A stretch of DNA of 64,000 bases from Thermoanaerobacterium sp. CMT5567-10. Its GTDB lineage: Bacteria; Bacillota; Thermoanaerobacteria; Thermoanaerobacterales; Thermoanaerobacteraceae. How positions within the stretch are numbered: the stretch's first letter is position 1; each line of letters opens with the position of its first letter. The translations under genes were made by a program, and so were the position numbers. This document shows, piece by piece, positions 1 to 9,005 of this stretch. The notes under the pieces are model-generated. The model was not told the origin of the DNA, made no database searches, and saw only the letters and a program-made list of their open reading frames with translations. The stretch is from assembly GCF_030534315.2 (NCBI RefSeq), contig NZ_CP130558.2, positions 755,001-819,000 of the forward strand, written 5' to 3'.

Positions 1-3
1 ATT

Positions 4-235
4 TTAAATTAATACATCAATCTCTACTCCAGACTTAAACTCAACGGTCAGCTTATTATCAAATACCGTAACTTTTTCAATAAGCCGCCTTACCAGTTGC
101 TCATCATATTCCTCCAGCTCATAGGACTGTTCATTCAAGAAGTCTGTCATTTCAGCTATTCGCTGCTTCTTCCTTCACGCTCTGCATTTTTAACCAGCGC
201 ATTTTGCTTCTGCTCCCGCAATCGGTAATCCAATT
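4..235 (-). pseudogene. 3' remnant of a large serine recombinase
   Basis: On the minus strand this reads as the C-terminal tail of a serine recombinase, ending VEFKSGVEIDVLI and a TAA stop. It aligns with the end of the complete recombinase at 304-1872 ([25 protein letters not shown] against [12 protein letters not shown]). The nucleotide match is only partial, so it comes from a different family member rather than a fresh duplication. A one-base deletion near 165-175 breaks the frame: upstream the frame reads YRLREQKQNALVKNAEREG, downstream it reads KKQRIAEM. No catalytic domain is present. Positions 236-303 between it and the next gene hold nothing I can identify. Confidence 0.8.
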
Positions 236-303
236 ATGTCTCCTGTAGTTATTTATAATAGTATAAGTACTCTTCCCCTACTGGCGGCAATCTTATTACA
301 ATC

Positions 304-1872
304 CTATAAGTTTACTTCTATTTCCAACCCCGACTTGAACTCCACCACTAACCTATCATCATATACCGTTGCCTTTTCAATTAGTTTTCTAACCAGTTTA
401 TCATCAAACTCCGTAATATCACCGGTTTGCGTGTTAAGGAAGTCCGACATTTCAGCAATCCGATCCCTCTTATCTTGGCGAAGAGCGTTTCTTGAAAGTG
501 TTTCTTGCCTTAAGTCCCGTAAGCGGTAAATCTCGTTGACAATATTATCGTATGCTTCCTTTGAATTTGCCTTTTGGATCAACTCGGTTTGGAGTTCTTC
601 CAGCCTTTTATCAATATCTGCTGTACTCTCATCCAAATCCTCGCTTAATACGGTTTCAATATTCTTTTTCAGTATAGCCAGAAAAGAGTTTTTTCCGCTG
701 ACCGCTACATTGATGGCCTCTACAATTTTCTCTTTAAGCGTATCTTCAAGTATAGTGGAAGCGGTACAAAACAAACCGCTGTTTTCCAATCTGCTGACGC
801 ATCTCCATACGATTGATTTCTTTCCTCGGTTATTCCAATGAACCCTGCGGAATATTTCATGACAGTTGCCGCAAAAGACCATCTGTGATAAAGGATGCTT
901 GTTGCTATAGTTTCTTTTCTTTCCATTCTTACTTATATGCACACATCTTCTTTTAACAAGCTGTTCCTGAACCTGCATAAAAATTTCACGCGGGATTATA
1001 GGCTCATGGCTGTTTTCTACATAGTATTGAGGAACTATGCCGTTATTGGCCACCCTTTTCTTTGATAAAAAATCTACCGTATAGGTTTTCTGCAGCAGCG
1101 CATCACCGATATATTTTTCATTCCTCAAAATCTTATTGATGGTACTGGTATGCCATCTGGGATTGCCTGCACCCGTCAGAATTCCGTCAGCCTCCAAACC
1201 TCTTGCTATCTGCAACATACTGGAACCTTCAAGGTATTCTCGGTAGATACGCTTAACAATTTCAGCTTCTTCAGGTACGATAACTAAGTTGCCATCCGTA
1301 TCCTTTGTATAGCCAAGAAACCGGTTGTGATTGATATGGATTTTCCCTTGCTGATATCGGTATTGAATCCCCAGTTTTACATTCTGGCTTAACGATTGGC
1401 TTTCTTGCTGTGCCAAAGATGCCATAATGGTCAACAGGATTTCTCCTTTGGTATCCAATGTGTTTATATTTTCCTTTTCAAAGTAAACCGGAATATTTTT
1501 TTCTTTAAGCTGCCTTATGTACTTTAGGCAGTCCAGCGTATTTCTTGCAAACCGGCTGATAGATTTCGTAATTATCATATCGATTTTACCCTGCATGCAT
1601 TCTTCTATCATCCGGTTAAACTCTTCACGCTTTTTCGTGTTAGTGCCGGTAATACCTTCATCTGCGAATATACCGGCTAACTCCCATTCGGGATTGCTTT
1701 TAATGTAGTTTGTGTAGTGCTCAATTTGCGCTTCATAACTGGTTGCCTGCTCCTCGCTGTCCGTAGATACGCGGCAATAGGCTGCTACCCGAAGCTTAGG
1801 TAATTCCTCGGCATTTGCACTATTCCCAATTCGCTTACGGGCAGGAATTACCGTAACATTCCTGGTTGTCAT
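304..1872 (-). CDS. Large serine recombinase (integrase B)
   Basis: A site-specific recombinase of 522 residues, the usual size of large serine integrases. The N-terminal resolvase-type catalytic domain has [13 protein letters not shown] with nucleophile Ser about residue 36, and the ISRFARNT motif near residue 105. A Recombinase domain follows, then a zinc ribbon (CGNCHEIF ... WRC ... LFC) and a coiled-coil C-terminus. The ATG follows GAGGTG. It overlaps the small gene upstream by 38 nt, so the three recombinase genes form one operon. Family knowledge: such enzymes cut both DNAs with 5'-phosphoserine links and join attP and attB. Whether this or its neighbour integrates the element cannot be told from sequence. 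Confidence 0.93.
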   Translation of the reverse strand: MTTRNVTVIPARKRIGNSANAEELPKLRVAAYCRVSTDSEEQATSYEAQIEHYTNYIKSNPEWELAGIFADEGITGTNTKKREEFNRMIEECMQGKIDMIITKSISRFARNTLDCLKYIRQLKEKNIPVYFEKENINTLDTKGEILLTIMASLAQQESQSLSQNVKLGIQYRYQQGKIHINHNRFLGYTKDTDGNLVIVPEEAEIVKRIYREYLEGSSMLQIARGLEADGILTGAGNPRWHTSTINKILRNEKYIGDALLQKTYTVDFLSKKRVANNGIVPQYYVENSHEPIIPREIFMQVQEQLVKRRCVHISKNGKKRNYSNKHPLSQMVFCGNCHEIFRRVHWNNRGKKSIVWRCVSRLENSGLFCTASTILEDTLKEKIVEAINVAVSGKNSFLAILKKNIETVLSEDLDESTADIDKRLEELQTELIQKANSKEAYDNIVNEIYRLRDLRQETLSRNALRQDKRDRIAEMSDFLNTQTGDITEFDDKLVRKLIEKATVYDDRLVVEFKSGLEIEVNL

Positions 1873-2293
1873 CTAAAATCACCTCGCTCTTAATAAGACT
1901 ATAAGCATACTCTGCCTGCTGAAACGGATCATCGTATAGATTATCTGGCATTGAAGCATGAAACTTAAAATTTAAGATTTTCTTTTCATTTCCTTTATGT
2001 TCATAAATCCTGCCAAGTGCCTCAGCTCGCCTGCGTCTTTCCAGTTGTACTTCTTCGAATGTATCCCTGCTGATAATGGGCGGATAGAATTTATCCTTAA
2101 CATACCGTTTATCTGTCAGCATTCTTGCAATAGATATATGGCAGCGCTTAATACCCGCGTTTTTGGCCGCTTCAGTTAAAGAAAGCCCGGAAAGATAAGC
2201 CCCAAACAGCTCCTTTATCTTAACCGCTTCCTTTTCGTTAACAACAGCCTTGCCGTTTTTAATGGCATACCCAAAAGGTATATGGCTCATCAT
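1835..2293 (-). CDS. Small recombinase-domain protein lacking the catalytic domain
   Basis: A 152-residue protein starting [18 protein letters not shown]. It resembles the DNA-binding Recombinase domain of large serine recombinases (PFGYA, repeated alpha-helical segment, [13 protein letters not shown]) but has no resolvase catalytic domain and no serine nucleophile. The start at 2293 overlaps the stop of the upstream recombinase (ATGA-type overlap) and its 3' end overlaps the next recombinase, so the trio is translationally coupled. Likely role: an accessory DNA-binding subunit, inferred from context. The domain match is by eye. Confidence 0.75.
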   Translation of the reverse strand: MMSHIPFGYAIKNGKAVVNEKEAVKIKELFGAYLSGLSLTEAAKNAGIKRCHISIARMLTDKRYVKDKFYPPIISRDTFEEVQLERRRRAEALGRIYEHKGNEKKILNFKFHASMPDNLYDDPFQQAEYAYSLIKSEVILDDNQECYGNSCP

Positions 2294-3858
2294 CTCACCA
2301 TCCTTTCCCTCAGGTTCAATCCGCATTTCATTTTGAAACCTATTTCCTCCTGTGAAAACACAATGATTTCGCGGGTAAAATCCTCAAATATTTCACTATC
2401 AAATGCATCAATCTGTTTTTCAGCTTTCGTTGCAAATTTAAGAAGCTTTTCAACCTCAACGAGGATAGTCTGACTCCCATCGATTGTGCGTTTTATGGCT
2501 TCTTTTTGTTCTTTTAATAAAGCCGCTTCTTTAAGCAGCTCATTTTTCTGTGTATTAAAAAGAGCGGGTTCCAGGTATCCTTTGGCCATAAGTCCCATAA
2601 TTACCTGAACCCGCTCTGTATTTTCTTTGATTTTTGTTTCCATCTCCTGAATCTTTGTTATGTTATCTGAGTAATTTGTCTTCTTTAAGCTTTGCAGCAA
2701 TGGCCTTAGAATGAACTTATGACCGAAAATAAGCTTATTGATCATTACAACAAAGGCCTGATGGATTGCATCCTCTCTGACAAACTTCATGGAACAGCTT
2801 GATGCGTCCTTTATATGCTTTGCGCAGCACCAGGCAATGTATTTATGATTACCGCTGCCATGAATTCGACGCTTAAAATTACTGCCACATTCTGCGCATT
2901 TGATTTTCCCCGAGAATGGGTAACGTTTTTGATACTTGCTGCTTCCCTTAATTACACCTTTTTCTTTTGCTCTTTGCCTTAATATCTCTTGGGCAGCTTC
3001 AAATTCCTCAAGGGATATAATGGCTTCATGATGATCCTTTATCATGTATTGATCCTTTTCACCACGATTATAATGCCGCTTAAAATTCTCATCTGTATAT
3101 GTTTTTTGCAGAAGGACATCCCCGGTATATTTTTCATTGCTAAGGATACCGCGGATAGTGGTCGCTGTCCAATGTGAACCTCTCTTTGTTGGGATTTTAT
3201 CCGAATTTAACCCATCTGCAATTTTCTGTGTGCCTTTACCAGCCAAAGCCTCGGAAAAAATCCGCTTTATGATTTCAGCCTGTTCTTTATTGATAAATAG
3301 CTTTCCATCCACATAATCGTAACCATAGGGAGGATACGAAATTTTGTATGTTCCGTTTTGGAACCTGCGCCTGATAGACCACTTACTATTTTCTGCAATG
3401 GATAATGACTCGTTTTCTGCAAGACTGCTCAAAATTGTCAGCACTAATTCGCCATCCATGCGCTGCGTGTTTATATTCTCTTTCTCGAAATAGATGAAAA
3501 CACCGAGATCGGTAAGTTTTCTCACCATCTCAATACAGTCGGTTGTGTTTCTGGCAAATCTGCTGACCGACTTGGTTATAATAAAGTCAATTTTCTTGTT
3601 TTCACAATCTGCAAGCAGCCTTAAAAGTCCAGTCCGATTCTCCTTTTTTGTACCTGAAATGCCTTCATCATAGTAAATCCCTGCAAATTCCCAATCAGGA
3701 TTTGCTTTTATATAGGATTCATAATGGTCCTTTTGCGCTTCCAGGCTTGCCATTTGCTCATCACTATCGGTTGAAACCCTGCAATAAGCTGCCACTCTTA
3801 CCTTTGGTTTGAAAGCTTGGAGAGCATTGTTTCCATCAATCCTTGTTACCTTTCTCAC
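2290..3858 (-). CDS. Large serine recombinase (integrase A)
   Basis: A 522-residue serine recombinase. The catalytic motif [13 protein letters not shown] has its Ser near residue 29, followed by SVSRFARNT, a Recombinase domain (PPYGYDYVDGKL ... KYTGDVLLQKTYT), a zinc ribbon (CAECGSNFKRR ... WCC) and a long coiled-coil. A GTG start at 3858 is preferred: GGAGGTGAAAACA sits just ahead, and the in-frame GTG at 3867 lies inside that ribosome binding site. It is a clear paralogue of the 304-1872 gene. Paired large serine recombinases with a small partner recur in clostridial elements (general knowledge); the division of labour is unknown. Confidence 0.93.
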   Translation of the reverse strand: MRKVTRIDGNNALQAFKPKVRVAAYCRVSTDSDEQMASLEAQKDHYESYIKANPDWEFAGIYYDEGISGTKKENRTGLLRLLADCENKKIDFIITKSVSRFARNTTDCIEMVRKLTDLGVFIYFEKENINTQRMDGELVLTILSSLAENESLSIAENSKWSIRRRFQNGTYKISYPPYGYDYVDGKLFINKEQAEIIKRIFSEALAGKGTQKIADGLNSDKIPTKRGSHWTATTIRGILSNEKYTGDVLLQKTYTDENFKRHYNRGEKDQYMIKDHHEAIISLEEFEAAQEILRQRAKEKGVIKGSSKYQKRYPFSGKIKCAECGSNFKRRIHGSGNHKYIAWCCAKHIKDASSCSMKFVREDAIHQAFVVMINKLIFGHKFILRPLLQSLKKTNYSDNITKIQEMETKIKENTERVQVIMGLMAKGYLEPALFNTQKNELLKEAALLKEQKEAIKRTIDGSQTILVEVEKLLKFATKAEKQIDAFDSEIFEDFTREIIVFSQEEIGFKMKCGLNLRERMVR

Positions 3859-3919
3859 TGTTTTCACCTCCTTTGGGTATGTGACATGTTACCTCTGTGT
3901 GCCGCTAATAGCAAGCCAA

Positions 3920-4138
3920 TTAGGCCATAAGCTGTGCATACATCGGCGAGAAAGTTTTGCGGTTCAATTTGTCGATTTTGTTGAATTCTTCTTCTGAAAT
4001 CAGTCCCGCCTTAAGCATCCTCTGCAGAATTTTGTATGCCCGCCAGTAATCAACCTCTCTTTGAAGTTCCTCCTGCGTTATCTTTGTATAGTTAGTTTCC
4101 TGCGGGTTATATGGTATATGATTAGCCGTCTCTATCAT
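3920..4138 (-). CDS. Short SHOCT-like protein ahead of the recombinases
   Basis: A 72-residue protein. The C-terminal half (YWRAYKILQRMLKAGLISEEEFNKIDKLNRKTFSP) has the short helical look of SHOCT-domain proteins, with a leucine/lysine helix and the 'LISEEEF' turn. The ATG follows GGAGGTGCTTTC. It is the first gene before the recombinase trio and the last after the lysis genes. Small proteins of this type often lie beside serine recombinases in Firmicute elements. A recombination-directionality role is possible but is inference from position only. Confidence 0.6.
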   Translation of the reverse strand: MIETANHIPYNPQETNYTKITQEELQREVDYWRAYKILQRMLKAGLISEEEFNKIDKLNRKTFSPMYAQLMA

Positions 4139-4154
4139 TCAAGAAAGCACCTCC

Positions 4155-4189
4155 TATAAAAACTTAGGACAGCCTCGACTGGCTGTCCT
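4155..4189 (-). terminator. Rho-independent terminator after the lysis genes
   Basis: Perfect 9-bp inverted repeat AGGACAGCC / GGCTGTCCT (4166-4174 and 4181-4189) with a 6-nt loop. On the minus strand it is followed by AAGTTTTTAT. It lies directly after the amidase stop and separates the late operon from the recombinase genes. Confidence 0.75.
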
Positions 4190-4195
4190 TTATCG

Positions 4196-5200
4196 TTATT
4201 CCGGCAATTTGAGAACTTGTCCGGGGTAAATAGTATCTGAAGTCAGGCCATTGAGTTTCTTAATCTCCGGATATCTTGTTCCTCTGCCGAGTTCTTTTTC
4301 CGCTATTCTCCATAAGGTGTCGCCTTTTTGCACTGTATAGGTTCTATTGCCCTTGTTATCAGGAATGCTGTTTACAATTACAAGGTTTTCTTTTGCTACC
4401 CAAGTGTTTATGCCTGCAATCTCTTGGCCGCCGGATTTCTTAACCTTTTTGCCAAGCAAAACACATTCTTTGCCGCCTTTTATGACCGGCTTGCCTTTGT
4501 ATAAAGTTTGTGTGACCCTGTGGTAATAGTCATTTTTGACCCACGTTGGAACTTCCACACTGCCGGGGTAGTAATTCTTTACACTGACCTTAAACTCCAC
4601 CATATCTCCAATTCCAATATCAGTATTGGTATCTGTACTGTTCTCCAGCGCTTTTTTTACTGCTTTACGGAAGGTATCCATATTCTCCCTATGCTTGGGA
4701 AACCAGTGCATCACATCAGCATGGTTGCTGGCAATACCGAGCTTATATCCCTCGGAGTGGCAGATGATGTCATTTTCATTAAGGCTGTACTTCTTGCAGA
4801 GCATAACGCAGAGTTCAACCGCATTCTGCCACGCTTTACGGAAATAATCTTCTTGTTTTTCTGCATTATAACCCACCATTACCGACCCAGATTTATACGA
4901 AAACCCAGCAGGCTCACAAATTTCAAAGCCAATATGGGTATTGTTGGCTGCTCCTCCTGCATGCCACCCGCGATGATCCCAAGGCAGGTATTGCCAAACC
5001 TCTTTATCGTCTACAAAAGCGTGAACACATACCTGCCTATTTATTTCGCCGGCCTTGTAAGATTTGTTCCAACGGGAAAACCACTCAGCCGCCATTACAC
5101 CCGGCACAGCCGTCGAATGTACCATGATTCCTTTAGGCGTGATTTTGCGGCCTGCTGTATAGCAATCGTTTCGCGTCATGTATTTTGTAAAAAGCTTCAT
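4196..5200 (-). CDS. Phage endolysin: N-acetylmuramoyl-L-alanine amidase with LysM
   Basis: A 334-residue lysin. The N-terminal 180 residues form an Amidase_2-type (PGRP-like) domain with zinc-binding histidines visible in GIMVHSTAV and VMHWFPKH, plus [10 protein letters not shown] and CHSEGY. A linker/SH3-like middle ([20 protein letters not shown]) follows, and one C-terminal LysM repeat ([18 protein letters not shown] ... [10 protein letters not shown]). It cuts the amide bond between muramic acid and the stem peptide to release virions. Its ATG overlaps the holin stop, so lysin and holin are translated together. No signal peptide is visible, consistent with holin-dependent release. Confidence 0.93.
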   Translation of the reverse strand: MKLFTKYMTRNDCYTAGRKITPKGIMVHSTAVPGVMAAEWFSRWNKSYKAGEINRQVCVHAFVDDKEVWQYLPWDHRGWHAGGAANNTHIGFEICEPAGFSYKSGSVMVGYNAEKQEDYFRKAWQNAVELCVMLCKKYSLNENDIICHSEGYKLGIASNHADVMHWFPKHRENMDTFRKAVKKALENSTDTNTDIGIGDMVEFKVSVKNYYPGSVEVPTWVKNDYYHRVTQTLYKGKPVIKGGKECVLLGKKVKKSGGQEIAGINTWVAKENLVIVNSIPDNKGNRTYTVQKGDTLWRIAEKELGRGTRYPEIKKLNGLTSDTIYPGQVLKLPE

Positions 5201-5616
5201 TTCTTTTCATCCTCCTCATTTGAGTGGCCATGCAGTTGTTCCAATGCGTTCTTCAGCTTTTTAGGAATGGGCAGTCCTATATGTGCTGCATTCTCAAGAA
5301 TTGAAATTCCCTCGTTACTCAGGTAAAAGAAAATCACCGCTGTCCGGATTGCCCCTCCGTTGCCGAGAACCTGGCTGTCGATTATGTGTCCCACACCCAC
5401 AAGTACAAATATAAGCACTTTCTTAAAGATGCCCTTGGCTCCGACTTCACTCGAAAGCTTTTTGTCTACAATGGCACACATCACGCCGGTCACATAGTCA
5501 ATGGCTACAAAAGCGATGAGCGCATATAAAAATCCATCCAGCCCTCCAAGAAACCAGCCAAGAAATCCGCCAATAGCAGTAAAAACCGCCTGCACCCAGT
5601 TCCATACTGTTTTCAT
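5197..5616 (-). CDS. Phage holin (Cph1/TcdE-like family)
   Basis: A 139-residue membrane protein with hydrophobic segments at about residues 8-45 ([35 protein letters not shown]), 68-82 and 88-100, and a charged C-terminus ending NEEDEKK. The [20 protein letters not shown] motif is typical of the Phage_holin_4 family. It forms membrane lesions that let the downstream amidase reach peptidoglycan. ATG preceded by GGAGGG; it overlaps the amidase start by 4 nt. Confidence 0.9.
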   Translation of the reverse strand: MKTVWNWVQAVFTAIGGFLGWFLGGLDGFLYALIAFVAIDYVTGVMCAIVDKKLSSEVGAKGIFKKVLIFVLVGVGHIIDSQVLGNGGAIRTAVIFFYLSNEGISILENAAHIGLPIPKKLKNALEQLHGHSNEEDEKK

Positions 5617-5651
5617 TGTCTTAACCCTCCGTTCAACTTGAATTTTGCATA

Positions 5652-5683
5652 TAAAAAAGCGCCCTGCCTTAAAGCAAAGCGCT
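5652..5683 (-). terminator. Terminator between the tail operon and the holin
   Basis: Minus-strand hairpin AGCGC ... GCGCT followed by TTTTTTAT, just downstream of the GH18-like tail gene. It suggests partial uncoupling of the lysis genes from the tail genes. Confidence 0.65.
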
Positions 5684-5702
5684 GAAAATTAAAACTTCTA
5701 AT

Positions 5703-8171
5703 CTATATTTGCTTCGGAAGCGCTTCCCACAGTCGCATATCCTCCTGCCCAAGAGACCAGATGGCTATACCTCGCAGTTTCCACCGATAAGCCGCTTCAT
5801 TTGCCCAGTAAACAAGGCTGTCTGCATCCTGATAATACAGAATAGAAAAACCATCCGCATCTCCGAGGAAGAGACGGGATATCCAGATATTGATGTCTTT
5901 CGGTATAATCTTTACTTCATAGTCATTACCGCAAGAAAGAGCCAAAAGTTGTGAGTGGAAGAAGTCATAGTCCATCGAAATGTCCTCATTGCGAGTTGCC
6001 GATTCCTCCACATCGCTATTTACTGAAAACACCTGAAATTCATCATCCCACGTGACACCAGTGCGAGCAAGCCTGCCAAAGCTGGTTATAGTTCCATCCG
6101 GGAGTTCCACATCAAAACGCTCGTATGGTTCATATACCCATGCATCGCCCAGCCGCAGTAGCTCGCATACCGTCCGGTTGTCCGAGCAGTACCCTGCATA
6201 ACCACTACCACCGTTTACATTCACTGTGAAACGCAGGGTTGAAGCTGCACCTGAATATACTCTTACCTTATTGCCGCGTTTTCGCATCTCTATAGTATAC
6301 ATATTCGGATTAGCACGAAGATCGGCATCTGCAGTTTTTGAGAAACTGGCGGAGTAGCTGCCAAGCAAGGAAGCACCTTGATAAAGCTCGACTCTTTGCG
6401 TGTCATAATTTAAGCAGCAGAAAATATCTCCAAGGAACACCCCAGCCCGTCCGCTGCTATTTTGAGGGAAGGCCAGCCTTGCCCGGATATGAATATCGGA
6501 AAACCCGTCGTATTTCCATGCAAGTTTGCCATATCCCTCGAGCTGGGAATATGGGCGGCTTTCTGTGCTGTCTGGGTCCTGCCAAACATCCCATTCGCCA
6601 TCCAACACAGTCCAGTAGTTTTCGGGCAGGATGTTCCTGTCCCGAAAATCCTCATACCAAATAAGCGCCGAGTCGGGTTTTCTTCGCAGCACTTCAAAGG
6701 TCAGTTTAAACCCTCGATCAGGCTCAACCATCACACCATTTACATCCTTGAACCGACGGGGAGAGAGCATAAAGCTGGCTTCACCGGCAAAGGGATACTC
6801 CGAAAATCCACTGCAAACCCTAAAACCGTAAAACTGGACTCCCGGCACACCACCACTTATGCTGACAGCATGCGTTCCCTCTTGGAGAAATACACCTTTT
6901 GCAAGTGTCAACCAGCAAACTCTTCTCCAGTATGGCCACCATAAACGGTTCTCGCTGAAAGTCTTTGATATACCATCAAGGGAAACGATAATCGCATTTT
7001 TGTCCCAGTAAGGAAAGCAAAGCTGTACTGCAATATCGTAATATCCCGCTTCTCTTATCTCAAAACGGTACTCTGCTGACGCCTGGTCATCTCCAAGTGA
7101 GGCCATCTCATCAGTAATAATGACATTTCCTTCGTATTCATCCGGAACTCCGTTCCTGTCAATATAAATGGTTCCGAACTCCGCTTTCTGCTCCTTGCCA
7201 TAGCTTGTCAAATATCTTCGCCTGTTGTAAACCCCTTTTAGCAGCGGATATTCCCAAGATACAGCATCCCATCCTTCCATATAGTCATATACATGAGGAA
7301 GAGCCCAAGGTACTTTGTTATAGTCATCCCAGTAAGCCACAATTGGAATAAACGGCTGGGGCGGTGCATCGCCTGTGAAATTGTAAACCCCAGTCATCCA
7401 GTATTTTGCCGCATAGTAGGTATTAGACACTCCTCGATAGGTTATTCCGAGGTTTTCAGGTGTATCATGAATCCTCCAGTTCCAGCCATAAGCAGGCAAC
7501 CCCATGAATATCTTGTTGGGTGACATAACGGAAACAGCATAATCATATATGCCCTCAAGCCAGTCACGAGGAGATACCGGGCCGGGAGCAGAGCCCGCCC
7601 ATGCCATGCCATAGCTCATGATAGCGGCGGTATCGCAATAGTCGTTAAGATCGGCATAAACACACCAGTTTTCACCGCCCACTGAGCCTTGAACGCCGGT
7701 CATACCCGGAAGGCAGATGTTGACAAGCTTTGTTGCATCATAAGACTTAACTGTATTATATATATCCCTAAATAAAGCATTCGCCGCATCCTTGTTTTCA
7801 TAACCTCCACCGCGCTCAAGGTCAATATCTACCCCAGCGCACCATGGATACTTGTTCATTATTCGGATGATTTCAGTGAGAAACTTATCCTTTGCACCGT
7901 TTTCGTTGTTGCGAAGTGCAGTAAAAATATTGGCTATTCCATGATTCATAATAGTGAGCAGCCACTTAATGTGCGGCCATTTCTGAATATACGGTAGCAT
8001 GCTGCTGATGCTGGTACCGGTTTCAGTAATTGTGCCTGTTGCGTCAACCTCAAAAGTAAAAATGCCTACCGTATCAAAGCGGTCGCCGTAGTCTCTAAGT
8101 GCTTCATACATTCGGGCATTTCCCATAAAACTCCACACCATGCACCGCTTACCTTTTAAATAATCCCTCAC
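5703..8171 (-). CDS. Tail-associated glycoside hydrolase family 18-like protein
   Basis: An 822-residue protein. The N-terminal ~330 residues read as a GH18 TIM barrel: GVDIDLERGGG carries the DxDxE catalytic signature with the acid/base Glu, followed by AAIMSYGMAW, FMGLPAYGWNW and GWDAVSWEYP. The middle looks beta-rich (SAEYRFEIREAGYYDIAVQL; EGYGKLAWKYDGFSDIHIRARL), plausibly carbohydrate-binding or structural. The C-terminus ends with a barrel-like RGIAIWSLGQEDMRLWEAL. GTG start at 8171 overlaps the upstream stop. Likely a tail-tip enzyme that degrades host surface glycan during adsorption. The substrate (peptidoglycan, S-layer glycan or polysaccharide) is unknown. Confidence 0.85.
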   Translation of the reverse strand: MRDYLKGKRCMVWSFMGNARMYEALRDYGDRFDTVGIFTFEVDATGTITETGTSISSMLPYIQKWPHIKWLLTIMNHGIANIFTALRNNENGAKDKFLTEIIRIMNKYPWCAGVDIDLERGGGYENKDAANALFRDIYNTVKSYDATKLVNICLPGMTGVQGSVGGENWCVYADLNDYCDTAAIMSYGMAWAGSAPGPVSPRDWLEGIYDYAVSVMSPNKIFMGLPAYGWNWRIHDTPENLGITYRGVSNTYYAAKYWMTGVYNFTGDAPPQPFIPIVAYWDDYNKVPWALPHVYDYMEGWDAVSWEYPLLKGVYNRRRYLTSYGKEQKAEFGTIYIDRNGVPDEYEGNVIITDEMASLGDDQASAEYRFEIREAGYYDIAVQLCFPYWDKNAIIVSLDGISKTFSENRLWWPYWRRVCWLTLAKGVFLQEGTHAVSISGGVPGVQFYGFRVCSGFSEYPFAGEASFMLSPRRFKDVNGVMVEPDRGFKLTFEVLRRKPDSALIWYEDFRDRNILPENYWTVLDGEWDVWQDPDSTESRPYSQLEGYGKLAWKYDGFSDIHIRARLAFPQNSSGRAGVFLGDIFCCLNYDTQRVELYQGASLLGSYSASFSKTADADLRANPNMYTIEMRKRGNKVRVYSGAASTLRFTVNVNGGSGYAGYCSDNRTVCELLRLGDAWVYEPYERFDVELPDGTITSFGRLARTGVTWDDEFQVFSVNSDVEESATRNEDISMDYDFFHSQLLALSCGNDYEVKIIPKDINIWISRLFLGDADGFSILYYQDADSLVYWANEAAYRWKLRGIAIWSLGQEDMRLWEALPKQI

Positions 8172-8743
8172 AACCGGTCACCGCCTTCTTGCATCTCCTG
8201 AAATTCAAAGAGCACCCGCGCCGATTTTCTCTCTTCCAGTTTCACTGTATGTTTGCTGTCCCATGCCGCAGAATATTGATAAAACCCATCCTTAGGAGTC
8301 TGACTTCCGTTTTTTAGGCATTGGCGGGTGGAAGCCTTGAGTGTCAGCTCATCGCCTGCGTTAACCGAGTCAAGAAACCTTACCTTATGCGCGCCCATAC
8401 CTTGGGACATTTCAATACTTCCTGCGGCCATATCCTGTATAGGATAGATATAGCAGTCAAGACCAACAGAAGTTTTGCCCAGGTTGAATAAGACTACAGT
8501 CTCCGCTGTTCGCACCACACCGTTATAATGCCGGGGCGGAACTGGCTGCCCGTTTTCCTGCATTTTCGTTAGCATCTTGCTCGTGTGGACGGTATAGCCT
8601 GTCAGCTGATCTCCATCCTGAAGCTGCAGGTCGGTGAAATAGATAATTCCGTTACAGTCGGAAATCTTGAGTGTCACAGTTACGCTCACCACATGATTAT
8701 TGTTTTTTAATTGTATGGTTTCTGCAAACCTTGAAAACTTCAT
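8168..8743 (-). CDS. Phage tail/baseplate protein, paralogue of 9797-9991
   Basis: A 191-residue protein from the ATG at 8743 (GGAGGAAAAAACT upstream). Its N-terminus (VTVTLKISDCNGIIYFTDLQLQDGDQLTGY) matches the 64-residue protein encoded at 9797-9991 (ITIRLCVTDCTGTVYFTDLLLQGGSVSTGW). The rest is beta-rich with no recognised domain. It sits between the LamG tail protein and the GH18 tail protein, so a tail-tip role is likely. Its promoter-proximal side faces the divergent erm leader, which separates it from its paralogue. Confidence 0.7.
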   Translation of the reverse strand: MKFSRFAETIQLKNNNHVVSVTVTLKISDCNGIIYFTDLQLQDGDQLTGYTVHTSKMLTKMQENGQPVPPRHYNGVVRTAETVVLFNLGKTSVGLDCYIYPIQDMAAGSIEMSQGMGAHKVRFLDSVNAGDELTLKASTRQCLKNGSQTPKDGFYQYSAAWDSKHTVKLEERKSARVLFEFQEMQEGGDRL

Positions 8744-8764
8744 AGTTTTTTCCTCCAAAACCAT

Positions 8765-8798
8765 TTGACAAACATAGGCATTAATGCTAAACTATAAT
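8765..8798 (+). promoter_or_regulatory. Probable erm promoter
   Basis: TTGACA at 8765-8770, a 17-nt spacer, then TAAACT at 8788-8793. A perfect TATAAT at 8793-8798 is also present but 22 nt away. It fires away from the phage tail operon, toward the erm leader. Confidence 0.6.
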
Positions 8799-8830
8799 TT
8801 GATTTTATATTTGGAGGCTAGTATACACCT

Positions 8831-8860
8831 ATGTATGGTATTTTTCGTATTCGTAAATAA
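8831..8860 (+). CDS. Erm leader peptide MYGIFRIRK
   Basis: A 9-codon reading frame ATG-TAT-GGT-ATT-TTT-CGT-ATT-CGT-AAA-TAA between the promoter and erm, with GGAGG at 8813-8817 (a rather long 13-nt spacing). The Arg-Ile-Arg stretch fits the +X+ ribosome-arrest motif known from macrolide-induced erm leaders, and GIF resembles other erm leader peptides. Its coding DNA is complementary to the erm ribosome-binding region. Function inferred from position, motif and complementarity. Confidence 0.6.
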   Translation: MYGIFRIRK

Positions 8861-8862
8861 AA

Positions 8863-8930
8863 GTGCACAGAAAGAAAGATAGCTCATAGCAGCATCTTTG
8901 TTTTTGTGCACCTTTTTCGATTACGAAAAA
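8863..8930 (+). promoter_or_regulatory. Translational attenuator of erm
   Basis: Two hairpins precede the gene. The first is an 18-bp imperfect stem, 8863-8880 with 8894-8911 (GTGCACAGAAAG... against ...TTTGTGCAC), loop 13 nt. The second is TTTTTCG-ATTA-CGAAAAA, 8913-8930, just before the ribosome binding site. The leader-peptide sequence ATTTTTCGTATTCG (8840-8853) can instead pair with CGATTACGAAAAA. Alternative pairing of leader and RBS-proximal segments is the standard erm attenuation logic. Confidence 0.65.
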
Positions 8931-9005
8931 ACGAAAGAGGTGTATTTTTATGCCCCAAAATTCGATTACGAAAAAACGAAAGAGGTGTATTTTTATGCCC
9001 CAAAA
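8916..9005 (+). repeat. Perfect 45-bp tandem duplication over the erm start
   Basis: Units 8916-8960 and 8961-9005 are identical. Each carries TTCGATTACG, the ribosome binding site AAAGAGGTG, and ATGCCCCAAAA. Because 45 is divisible by three the two start codons (8950 and 8995) are in the same frame, so the gene has two complete initiation regions and the upstream one adds 15 residues. Confidence 0.95.

Noticed and set aside
1-300. Attachment site attL at the left end
   Set aside because: No sequence shared with the rlmD end or the right junction could be found by eye, so the left boundary is not assigned.
4508-5326. Long plus-strand open frame opposite the amidase and holin
   Set aside because: Antisense to two well-recognised lysis genes, no ribosome binding site, protein without family resemblance.
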